Assembly: GCA_030641245.1 (NCBI GenBank)
Contig: DAOWHU010000011.1
Span: 1-6,440 of the forward strand
From: a bacterium
GTDB lineage: Bacteria > Patescibacteriota > Minisyncoccia > Moranbacterales > DUUL01
Direction: 5' to 3'
DNA length: 6,440 nucleotides
Part shown: in pieces, positions 1 to 5,838 of the stretch
How the letters are laid out: each line of letters begins with the position of its first letter
Numbering within the stretch: position 1 is the first letter of the stretch
Translations under genes and position numbers: made by a program
The notes under the pieces: generated by a model
Told to the model about the DNA's origin: nothing
Database searches by the model: none
What the model saw: only the letters and a program-made list of their open reading frames with translations

Positions 1-1223
1 AAAATGATCAGGAAGATATTTTTGTAATTTAGATTTTTGGTTTTGAAATAGCTAATTAAAAGAGTTGTCGAAGTTGTTACCAATAATAAAATGTAAGCTA
101 ATGCGCCGAAGACTCCAGTCTCTAAGGCGTTTTTTAATATGTCATTATGGGTGTAAGGGTTTCCAGCGTAAAATCCAAATTCTTTTTCATGAATGTTAAT
201 TTCAGTTCCCAATCCATAACCGGTGAAAGGTTGTTTTAGGAAGAGGCGGTACATTTTATCCCATTGTTGAAATCGCCAATAAACGGAACTAGTAATAGGA
301 GGATTGTAAACATCCTCAACTCGATTTCTGACGGGAGTCACCATCAAAGTTATCAAGATCAAACTTCCCGCCAAAACTAATAATATTTTTGGATTTTTAA
401 AGATACTTAGAAGTGCTCCAAAAATTATCAAAGCCAGCCAACCGCCTCGACTGAAAGTGGCCGTTAAAATGAAAACAAGAAAAATTAATAATGAGTAGGC
501 TTTCCAATTTTGGTTAAAATTCAGCTTATTTTTCTTTTGGATTATAAAATAAACTATGATTGCAATAATAATCAAAACGAAAGCGGCAAAACTGTTGGGA
601 TCGGAAAAAGTTCCGTATAACCGATTTTTAAGTCCCGCAATTCTGCCCATTCCAGTTTCAGTTAGGGCTTGGTAGGAAGCTAAGCACAGGGGAATTACTG
701 AAGACCAAAGAATCATTTTGAAAATTAGGCTCGGTTTCTTGGGAGAAGCAATCAAATAACCTAATAAGAAAATAGCAAAAATGCTCAGCAATCTGAACAA
801 TTCATAGATCGAGGCTACTTTTTCAATTGAGAAAAAAATACTGACAGAAGCTATTAATAAATAGAGGAGCCAGGCCTTGGTTACCCAGGAGAGGACTTTT
901 CTATTTTTTTTGAATATTAAATAAATGACTGTTAGTCCGATCAGCAATATTCCCAGTAAAGCGTTAACGTTCAACGAGAAATTTCTTCCGATATCGATGG
1001 AGTAATTATTACCAATTCTGTCGGTGGCGGTTCGGACAAAAAGTAATAAAAATAGCCCGATGTAAGGATTGTATAGAAATAAGACAGACAAAAACAGGAT
1101 TACAACCAAGGCTATTCCCAAAGAAAATGATTGGGAGAAGACCACTCCGATAATCAGGGCTATTAGTAAGCCTCCAGTCAATAAAAACCCAGTAGTTTTT
1201 TTTGAAATAAGTCCTTTTATCAT
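1..1223 (-). CDS. O-antigen ligase/polymerase (Wzy_C-like) membrane protein, 3' end outside window
   Basis: Reading leftward from ATG at 1223-1221, 407 codons are open to the window edge with no stop; the C-terminus is missing. The product is very hydrophobic, with about 12 membrane segments visible (roughly residues 11-30, 33-51, 86-105, 116-132, 140-158, 165-183, 211-229, 242-274, 279-296 and 365-392). Family signatures are present in the usual order: YGTFSDPNSFAAF (203-215), the SRGGW motif after a helix (258-262), and an outside loop containing W..F..QPFTGYGLGT and THNDILKNALETG (358-370). In the O-antigen ligase/Wzy family this loop carries the conserved H-N and acts on undecaprenol-linked glycan outside the membrane. 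Sequence alone does not separate polymerase from ligase. The start follows a strong promoter by about 19 nt. No Shine-Dalgarno is seen. It diverges from the glycosyltransferase at 1278. Confidence 0.87.
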   Translation of the reverse strand, partial: MIKGLISKKTTGFLLTGGLLIALIIGVVFSQSFSLGIALVVILFLSVLFLYNPYIGLFLLLFVRTATDRIGNNYSIDIGRNFSLNVNALLGILLIGLTVIYLIFKKNRKVLSWVTKAWLLYLLIASVSIFFSIEKVASIYELFRLLSIFAIFLLGYLIASPKKPSLIFKMILWSSVIPLCLASYQALTETGMGRIAGLKNRLYGTFSDPNSFAAFVLIIIAIIVYFIIQKKNKLNFNQNWKAYSLLIFLVFILTATFSRGGWLALIIFGALLSIFKNPKILLVLAGSLILITLMVTPVRNRVEDVYNPPITSSVYWRFQQWDKMYRLFLKQPFTGYGLGTEINIHEKEFGFYAGNPYTHNDILKNALETGVFGALAYILLLVTTSTTLLISYFKTKNLNYKNIFLII

Positions 1224-1242
1224 TTTTATTTTTTAAACATAG

Positions 1243-1251
1243 TGCTATATT
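1243..1251 (+). promoter_or_regulatory. Extended -10 promoter for the rightward glycosyltransferase
   Basis: TGCTATATT fits the extended -10 pattern TGnTATAAT with one mismatch in the hexamer. The -35 region is poor (TTTTTA near 1223-1228), as is common when the TG extension is present. The predicted start near 1258 leaves about 20 nt before ATG at 1278. This -10 shares bases 1249-1251 with the -10 of the opposite promoter, so polymerase should occupy only one at a time. Confidence 0.42.
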
Positions 1252-1276
1252 ATAGAGAGTAATACATTATTTTCAA
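1249..1276 (-). promoter_or_regulatory. Sigma70-type promoter for the leftward Wzy-like gene
   Basis: On the minus strand, TTGAAA (1276-1271) is followed after 16 bp by a perfect TATAAT (1254-1249). Transcription would start near 1242, giving a leader of about 19 nt before ATG at 1223. The -35 box sits directly against the start codon of the divergent glycosyltransferase at 1278. This is the best promoter match in the window. Confidence 0.7.
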
Positions 1277-1277
1277 T

Positions 1278-2543
1278 ATGAAAATTCTCCAGATTCATAA
1301 ATATTTTTCCAAAGAAAGAGGGGGTGGCTCGGTGACGGCTTTTTTTGAAACCAAAAAACTATTAGAGGGAAAAGGTCATCAAGTCATTGTTTTCTCTATG
1401 GATGATCCTCGAAACGAAAAATCCGTTTACAGTAAGTATTTTATCAAACATTTTGATATAAATAAAGCGGTTGGTTTTTTTGGTCGTCTTCGTTGGGCCT
1501 TTAAGTCAATTTATAATTTTGAAGCTCAGAGGAAATTAGAAGAACTAATTAAAGCTGAAAAACCAGAAGTGGCTCATATTCACAATATTTATCACTATTT
1601 AACCCCGGCCATTTTTCGAACTCTCAAAAAAAATAATATTCCGATGGTCTTTAAATTGTCAGATTACAAAGCAATTTGCCCAAATTATAAATTATTTAAT
1701 AAAGGTCAAATTTGCGAAAAGTGCAAGGGCGGAAAATATTACAACTGTTTTCTCAATAAATGTTTCAAAAATTCTTGGCTGGTAAGTTGGATTGCGATGA
1801 AAGAAGCCTATCTTCATAAATTTTTAAGATCTTATCAAAAAATTGATTATTTTTTGGCACCCAGTCAGTTTATGAAAAAAAAGTGTGTAGAATTTGGGAT
1901 CTTAGCTGAAAAAATAAAGATATTAAGGAATGTGGTTGATGTCGAGGATTTTTCAGAAAAAGAGAACTCAGTTGAGGAAAATTATTTTTTGTATTATGGT
2001 CGAATTTCCGAGGAGAAAGGGATTGTGAATTTGATTAAAGCTGTTGATTTTTTGAAAAATAAAAATTTGCTTCGGAATAATAAATTGAAAATTGCAGGAA
2101 AAGGTCCTCAAGAAGCAAACCTTAAAAAAATAGTTTCTCAGTTAGGGCTAAAAACTGAAGTGGAATTTTTGGGATTTAAAAAAGGACGGGAATTGAAGGT
2201 GGTAATTCGAAAAGCTAAGTTCACGGTTTTACCTTCAGTTTGGTATGATAATTCACCTTTGGTCATTTCTGAAGCTCAGTTATTGGGGAGGCCAGTGATT
2301 ATTTCTGATGTGGGTGGTTCTGAAGAAATGATAGAGAATAATAAAACGGGGATGGTTTTTGAAGCTAGTGATGTTAACGATCTGGCTTTGAAAATTAAAA
2401 AAATGTTGGAGTTTAAAAAAGAAGTTCGGCTGAAAATGGGGGCGGAAGGTCGAAAAAATATCATCAAACTTAATAACAGTGAGCGCTATTATAAAAAGTT
2501 AATGGCGATTTATAAAGAATTAATTCAGAAGGACTATTCCTAA
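1278..2543 (+). CDS. GT4-family glycosyltransferase with a cysteine cluster
   Basis: 421-residue GT-B glycosyltransferase, expected to be cytoplasmic and to move a sugar from a nucleotide-sugar donor to a lipid-linked glycan; the sugar cannot be told. The N-terminal acceptor domain starts with MKILQIHKYF and has GGGSVTAFF (15-23), the glycine-rich loop near the start of GT4 proteins. HIHNIYHYLTP (100-110) follows. The C-terminal donor domain has YYGRISEEKG (239-248; R242 and K247 are the usual phosphate-binding pair), AGKGP (273-277), and a DX7E form of the EX7E motif (D324, E332), then GRPVIISDVGG. Residues 134-162 hold five cysteines (C134, C146, C149, C157, C162), suggesting a metal site or structural insertion. 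The start is fixed by the family N-terminus; no Shine-Dalgarno is present. Length is normal for the family. Confidence 0.93.
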   Translation: MKILQIHKYFSKERGGGSVTAFFETKKLLEGKGHQVIVFSMDDPRNEKSVYSKYFIKHFDINKAVGFFGRLRWAFKSIYNFEAQRKLEELIKAEKPEVAHIHNIYHYLTPAIFRTLKKNNIPMVFKLSDYKAICPNYKLFNKGQICEKCKGGKYYNCFLNKCFKNSWLVSWIAMKEAYLHKFLRSYQKIDYFLAPSQFMKKKCVEFGILAEKIKILRNVVDVEDFSEKENSVEENYFLYYGRISEEKGIVNLIKAVDFLKNKNLLRNNKLKIAGKGPQEANLKKIVSQLGLKTEVEFLGFKKGRELKVVIRKAKFTVLPSVWYDNSPLVISEAQLLGRPVIISDVGGSEEMIENNKTGMVFEASDVNDLALKIKKMLEFKKEVRLKMGAEGRKNIIKLNNSERYYKKLMAIYKELIQKDYS

Positions 2544-2680
2544 GTTTCCTTTTTACCAAAATTTACTAATTTCGTTTGCAAATTGTTTTGTGAGATTTAC
2601 CTTAGCAAAAGCTAAAGCTTCATCTCACAAAATAATTTTCGACAGAAATCATCAAAATTTTGCTAATAAAAGTGAACTTA
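2541..2680. repeat. Long imperfect palindrome filling the gap between the two glycosyltransferase genes
   Basis: The gap between stop codon 2541-2543 and ATG 2700 is almost all one inverted repeat. The core pairs 2580-2596 with 2622-2638, 17 pairs with a single G-U, including a perfect 11-bp TTTTGTGAGAT / ATCTCACAAAA. Inside is a second 5-bp stem, TTAGC-AAAA-GCTAA (2602-2615). Outside the core, similarity between the arms continues with mismatches and small gaps: CAAAATTT (2557-2564) against AAATTTTG (2655-2662), and TAAGTT (2541-2546) against AACTTA (2675-2680). The left arm therefore includes the upstream stop codon. No clean U-tract follows on either strand, so a plain terminator is a poor fit. 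It could be a MITE-like remnant, an mRNA-stabilising hairpin or a structured RNA. No target-site duplication is obvious. Confidence 0.75.
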
Positions 2681-2688
2681 AAAATAAT
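2660..2688 (+). promoter_or_regulatory. Candidate promoter close to the second glycosyltransferase start
   Basis: TTGCTA (2660-2665), a 17-bp spacer, then AATAAT (2683-2688) match the sigma70 boxes at 4 and 5 of 6 positions. The start would fall about 5 nt before ATG 2700, an almost leaderless message, which agrees with the absence of a Shine-Dalgarno. The surrounding sequence is so AT-rich that a chance match is quite possible. Confidence 0.28.
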
Positions 2689-2699
2689 CCTATAAAAAA

Positions 2700-3878
2700 A
2701 TGAAAATCGGAATCAACGCCTCTTTCGCTAGAAAATCAGATTCAGGGATGGGTCAGGTAACTGTTAATTTTTTAAAAACTTTAGGAAAAGTCGCTGATTC
2801 CAAAGATGAATTTTTTATTTATCTCGAAGAAGATTTGAATTTTAAATTGCCCAGAAATTTTCGTAAAAAAATCATTAAGCCTTTTTATAAAAGAGACGAT
2901 TTAATTCGGAAAATTTATTGGGAAAAATTTCTTTTGCCAATGGAAGCTCAAAGGGATCGTTGCCAGGTGTTTTTCTCTTTGTATCAATCGCCAACAATTA
3001 TGAAAAGGATTCCGCATATGATGTTGGTTCACGATGCTATTCTTAAAATTTTTCCTTGGTATATCAATAATTTTCGAAAAAAAGTTTATTATAAAAAAAT
3101 CGACAAGGGAATTGAAGCAGCCGATAAAATAATGACTGTTTCGAAGCATTCTAAATTAGACATTGTTAGGTTATATAACAAAAAAGAAAAAGAAGTCGTT
3201 GCTAATCATGAAGATTGTGACCCAATTTTCAAGAAAAGAGTCGCTCTCAAAGAAATTAATAAAACTTTGAGGAAATTTAAACTGAAAGCGAAGAATTATA
3301 TTTTTTATGTAGGTGGTTTTGATATGCGGAAAAATGTCAACGGTCTGATTCAGGCTTACGGTATTTTGTGGAGCGAGTATAAAAATAAAAAAGATTGCCC
3401 AGATTTGGCTTTAGCTGGCAAATTTAATTCTCATTTAGTTCCGGTAGTGACGGATATTGAAGCGGAGATTGATAATGTTCGTTGTAAATTTGGAATTCCT
3501 AGAAATAAATTTAAGCTTCTAGGATTTGTTGAACAATCAAATCTTCCGGCTTTGTATCGAGGAGCCAGTCTCTTTTGTTTCCCATCTCTATATGAGGGGT
3601 TTGGGTTGCCAGTTTTGGAGGCTTTCAATAGTGAATGTTCGGTGGTGACTTCCACAAATTCTTCTTTAAAAGAAATGGCTAGAAAAAAGAACGCCTTTAT
3701 TTTTGATTTAGAAAGTGATAAAAATTTGGCGGAAAAGATTTCAGAAGGTTTGAGAAAACATAAGATGAGAGAACGAAAAATAATTCAAGCCAAAAAAGAT
3801 GCGGAAAAATTTAACTGGGAAACTTTTGTTAAAAATGTTTTAAAAGAATTAAAAAAACTAAACAAAAAAAATGATTAA
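2700..3878 (+). CDS. GT4-family glycosyltransferase
   Basis: 392-residue GT-B glycosyltransferase, probably cytoplasmic, adding a sugar during assembly of a surface glycan. The N-terminal MKIGINASFARKSDSGMGQV carries the G-[IM]-G loop typical of the mannosyl/rhamnosyl-transferase-like branch of GT4. LVHDAILKIFPWY (109-121) holds the HD motif found before the linker. The donor domain starts at IFYVGGFDMRKN (201-212; R210 and K211 are the usual phosphate contacts). FPSLYEGFGLPVLEAF follows, with an intact EX7E pair (E299, E307). The C-terminal 40 residues are strongly basic (many Lys), which may favour contact with acidic membrane lipid. The ATG comes directly after an A-run without Shine-Dalgarno. 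It overlaps the next gene by 8 bp, so the two are very likely cotranscribed and translationally coupled. Donor and linkage cannot be inferred. Confidence 0.93.
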   Translation: MKIGINASFARKSDSGMGQVTVNFLKTLGKVADSKDEFFIYLEEDLNFKLPRNFRKKIIKPFYKRDDLIRKIYWEKFLLPMEAQRDRCQVFFSLYQSPTIMKRIPHMMLVHDAILKIFPWYINNFRKKVYYKKIDKGIEAADKIMTVSKHSKLDIVRLYNKKEKEVVANHEDCDPIFKKRVALKEINKTLRKFKLKAKNYIFYVGGFDMRKNVNGLIQAYGILWSEYKNKKDCPDLALAGKFNSHLVPVVTDIEAEIDNVRCKFGIPRNKFKLLGFVEQSNLPALYRGASLFCFPSLYEGFGLPVLEAFNSECSVVTSTNSSLKEMARKKNAFIFDLESDKNLAEKISEGLRKHKMRERKIIQAKKDAEKFNWETFVKNVLKELKKLNKKND

Positions 3879-5529
3879 AGAATATTTTTGGGTAGCAGTT
3901 ATCGGGGTTTTACTAAACGCTGCTTTAATTATAATGGATGCGGCTGGGTTTTTGCCGTTGAGTTTGATCAATTTTGTTTTAGTTTTTTCTGGAGTATTTG
4001 CTCTAGCCTTGTATCGACCGATCTGGGTTTTTTGGCTTTTCATTATTTCATTGCCGTTGGAAAGTGTGATTATTTCCTCCCAACAGTTCCCGGTTTCTTT
4101 TCGCCCTTTTCAAATGATTGGCTTAATGTTGTTTTTGGCAACGGTGATTTTGATTGTCCTCAAGATAAAAAATAAAAATCTGCCAGCGTTGATTAAATTT
4201 GATAGGAGCAAATTTTTTGAAAGAGGAGTTCATTTTGGATTTCAAGATAGCTTAGTTTTAACTTTAGGTTTGTTGTCTTTTGTTTCCTTGGCGAATGCTT
4301 TAGTGTTTGGAGTTACTTTAAAGCTCAATTTGGTTTTACTTTCTTTTGTAATGCTTTATTTTTTGGCTCGTTTTTATCTTCAGGAAAGACAGCGGAAACT
4401 GGAAGCTTTGTGGTTTTTTGTGGCTACTTCTTTGCCAGTTTTAATTTTTGGAATTTATCAGGCAGTGGCTTTTAAAATGAACTGGATTGATTTTCAAGTT
4501 TTTGCTGAGCGTTCTAACGGGACTTTTACTGAACCAGATTGGTTCGGAATTTATCTGGTTTTCTTGGGAGCCGTAATTTATTGGATTAAATTACAACTTT
4601 TCAAAACTAAAAATAGCACTATGATTGCTCAATGGGAAATTCGTCGGGTTGGGCAATGGTTTTTGAATTTTTATTTATTTCTGATATTTGTGGTGCTTTT
4701 GTTGACGGTAGCGCGGAGTGCTTGGTTGGGATTTTTGGGCGTGACTATAACTTATTTTGGTTTATTGATTTGGCAGAAATATCTATTCAAATTAAAAAGG
4801 TTTAGTTTTAAAAGTTTTTTCAGAGAAACGCTTTGGATGGGAGTGGCTTACCTTTTATCGATTTTAGTAGTGATGGGGTTTGGTCTTTCTAATTTCAATT
4901 TAGCTAATCGAGCCGGTAGTTCAGTTAGCGGTTTGCAAGAGATAACAATTAGTTGCCAAAAAAATTCTGAAGTTCCAGCGGAAATTTCCAGTATAGAAAT
5001 TTTGGAGCAGTATAATTGTCGGCATATCAGGCTAGATGAAATTCATACAGAGAAAAATCTGGGGTTAGAGGTAAAAAAAGTTTTTCGACCTGATCCTAAT
5101 ATAGAAATTAGAAAAAATATTTACGGAGTTACTTGGTCAGAAATCAAAAAACATCCTATTATTGGTCAGGGGCTGGGAAGTTCTTCGGAAGTTCTAGGAA
5201 AAGACAATTATGGACACGGATTAAACGCCTCTAATATATTTTTAGAAGTTTGGTTTTCTTGGGGAATTCTGGGTCTAATAACTTTTTCAATCTTATTTTT
5301 ATCACCTGGTTTTAAAGCCGTAAAAGATATTTGCCTGTTTTACCGAAGTTCGCCGCGGCGAACGAAGGCGGAGAATAAATCAGAGCAACCCAGTTTAAGC
5401 CTTTTTGTAATTTTAACTAGCGGAGCCTTAATTATTCCCAATCTTTTCAACGCCGGAATATTTCTAGTCATCTTCTGGATTTGGCTGGCTCTGATAAATA
5501 GTCAAGATAAATTTATACAAATTAAATGA
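3871..5529 (+). CDS. O-antigen ligase/polymerase (Wzy_C-like) membrane protein
   Basis: 552 residues with about 12-14 hydrophobic segments (for example 5-27, 28-47, 50-70, 80-100, 126-147, 152-170, 178-200, 224-240, 264-301, 318-340, 456-478, 510-545). Family marks: NGTFTEPDWFGIYL (216-229), LLTVARSAWLG (277-287), and a large outside loop ending IKKHPIIGQGLGSSSE and HGLNASNIFLEVWFSWGILGL (449-469), comparable to the hPl.G.Glg and H-N signature. Such proteins polymerise or transfer undecaprenol-linked glycans on the outer membrane face. The loop between residues 340 and 455 is long and has two cysteines (C362, C383) that could form a disulfide. A charged inside loop (about 487-508) is encoded across a GC-rich palindrome. 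The start overlaps the preceding glycosyltransferase by 8 bp. The stop TGA overlaps a possible small ORF (ATGA). Polymerase versus ligase is not resolved. Confidence 0.9.
   Translation: MIKEYFWVAVIGVLLNAALIIMDAAGFLPLSLINFVLVFSGVFALALYRPIWVFWLFIISLPLESVIISSQQFPVSFRPFQMIGLMLFLATVILIVLKIKNKNLPALIKFDRSKFFERGVHFGFQDSLVLTLGLLSFVSLANALVFGVTLKLNLVLLSFVMLYFLARFYLQERQRKLEALWFFVATSLPVLIFGIYQAVAFKMNWIDFQVFAERSNGTFTEPDWFGIYLVFLGAVIYWIKLQLFKTKNSTMIAQWEIRRVGQWFLNFYLFLIFVVLLLTVARSAWLGFLGVTITYFGLLIWQKYLFKLKRFSFKSFFRETLWMGVAYLLSILVVMGFGLSNFNLANRAGSSVSGLQEITISCQKNSEVPAEISSIEILEQYNCRHIRLDEIHTEKNLGLEVKKVFRPDPNIEIRKNIYGVTWSEIKKHPIIGQGLGSSSEVLGKDNYGHGLNASNIFLEVWFSWGILGLITFSILFLSPGFKAVKDICLFYRSSPRRTKAENKSEQPSLSLFVILTSGALIIPNLFNAGIFLVIFWIWLALINSQDKFIQIK
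5348..5363. repeat. GC-rich 16-bp perfect palindrome inside the membrane-protein gene
   Basis: GTTCGCCGCGGCGAAC is self-complementary along its whole length, 12 of 16 bases G or C, in a gene that is otherwise strongly AT-rich; GAAGGCGGAG follows immediately. It encodes part of a charged cytoplasmic loop (RSSPRRTKAENKSEQ) between membrane helices, a place that tolerates insertion. This looks like an inserted REP-like or coding palindromic element, but a single copy in the window cannot prove that. Confidence 0.6.
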
Positions 5530-5702
5530 AAAATAATCGATCAAAAAAATTGGATAAGAAGTCAATTATCCGGAAATTCCGGATAGTTCAAAAAGAAGGA
5601 ATAAGAAAGGTGAAGCAGGAAGTGGTATGTGTAAATTTTGCACACACCACAAAACACGGTTCAGTAAAAGGAAAAAATCAACTAGTTCCAAAAGGGAACT
5701 AG
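5526..5702 (+). CDS. Possible small basic ORF, 58 residues, unrecognised
   Basis: ATG at 5526 overlaps the stop of the upstream membrane-protein gene as ATGA, a common arrangement for translational coupling. The frame runs 58 codons to TAG at 5700-5702. The product starts MKNNRSKKLDKKS and is rich in Lys and Arg, with a single Cys and no membrane segment or motif that I recognise. Three hairpins lie within it, which argues for an RNA element rather than a protein. After the TAG the same frame stays open for another 52 codons to TGA at 5859-5861. It could be a real small protein, the broken front of a roughly 110-residue gene, or chance in AT-rich DNA. I consider chance or a non-coding role at least as likely. 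Confidence 0.25.
   Translation: MKNNRSKKLDKKSIIRKFRIVQKEGIRKVKQEVVCVNFAHTTKHGSVKGKNQLVPKGN
5567..5585. repeat. Hairpin 1, perfect inverted repeat
   Basis: TATCCGGAA and TTCCGGATA flank a single A, a 9-bp perfect inverted repeat; as RNA, a 7-bp stem (TATCCGG/CCGGATA) with a 5-nt loop. No U-tract follows on the plus strand, so it is not a canonical terminator for the membrane-protein gene 38 bp upstream. The symmetry would also suit a dimeric DNA-binding protein. Confidence 0.6.
5622..5650. repeat. Hairpin 2
   Basis: GTGGTATGTGT (5622-5632) pairs with GCACACACCAC (5640-5650): nine Watson-Crick pairs, one A-C mismatch and one closing wobble pair, around a 7-nt AAATTTT loop. No U-run follows on the plus strand. 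The sequence also reads as an operator-like palindrome, but no regulator gene is adjacent. Confidence 0.6.
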
Positions 5703-5704
5703 TT
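5666..5704 (-). terminator. Hairpin 3, perfect 10-bp stem; fits a rho-independent terminator on the minus strand
   Basis: AACTAGTTCC (5680-5689) and GGAACTAGTT (5695-5704) form a perfect 10-bp stem with an AAAAG loop. Read on the minus strand, the stem is followed after GA by six T and then CCTTTT, the layout of an intrinsic terminator. On the plus strand no T-tract follows. No leftward gene ends here, so the minus-strand transcript it would stop is unknown. The 3' arm also contains the TAG stop of the small ORF at 5526. Confidence 0.45.
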
Positions 5705-5771
5705 CAAGGTGAATCCAAAAGATAAAAAAAATGACAAGGTTGATTTTATTGTTATTAAACAAGAAATAATC

Positions 5772-5799
5772 CACTACTATACTCTAGTGTATGGTAGTG
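5772..5799. repeat. Hairpin 4
   Basis: CACTACTATAC (5772-5782) pairs with GTATGGTAGTG (5789-5799), 11 pairs with one T-G wobble (Watson-Crick mismatch on the other strand), around a TCTAGT loop. It lies 40 bp before the GIY-YIG start codon. There is no U-tract, so a terminator role is unlikely; it may be an operator or a 5'-leader structure for that gene. Confidence 0.55.
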
Positions 5800-5838
5800 A
5801 AAAAAGAGATTTAATTTTAATATTACTTTACAAGCAAA

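Larger units (their letters stand above)
5530..5838. other. Intergenic stretch rich in hairpins
   Basis: The 309 bases between the membrane-protein gene and the GIY-YIG gene hold no confident gene. They contain four separate strong inverted repeats (listed individually) and one alternative, mutually exclusive pairing: GGATAA (5552-5557) can pair with TTATCC (5566-5571), which otherwise belongs to the 5567-5585 hairpin. GTTCA or GTTCC recurs at 5586, 5659, 5685 and 5702, mostly followed by A- and G-rich sequence. No tRNA, rRNA or CRISPR pattern is visible. Confidence 0.6.

Noticed and set aside
2276..2467. Minus-strand ORF of 63 codons
   Set aside because: Lies wholly inside the glycosyltransferase gene, opposite its conserved donor domain; it has no motif and is a shadow of that gene.
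2582..2640. The core hairpin at 2586-2632 as an ordinary rho-independent terminator
   Set aside because: No adequate U-tract follows on either strand, and the pairing extends far beyond a terminator stem. A weak or processing-type role remains possible.
2901..3149. Minus-strand ORF of 82 codons
   Set aside because: Antisense to the conserved core of the second glycosyltransferase, with no recognisable protein features.
3431..3655. Minus-strand ORF of 74 codons
   Set aside because: Antisense to the EX7E region of the second glycosyltransferase; shadow frame.
3858..4043. Minus-strand ORF of 61 codons
   Set aside because: Antisense to the overlap of two well-supported genes; Lys- and Thr-rich shadow.
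3888..4175. Plus-strand ORF of 95 codons
   Set aside because: In another frame within the Wzy-like gene, which has clear family motifs and fixed coupling to the upstream gene; its Phe- and Cys-rich content is typical of a shadow of T-rich membrane-protein DNA.
5527..5529. TGA read as glycine, as in some Patescibacteria
   Set aside because: The genes ending at 5529 and 6090 have family-appropriate lengths with TGA as stop, and reading through adds no conserved sequence.
5552..5799. The repeated hairpins as a CRISPR array
   Set aside because: The hairpins differ in sequence, spacing is irregular, and no direct repeat of 20 or more bases exists.
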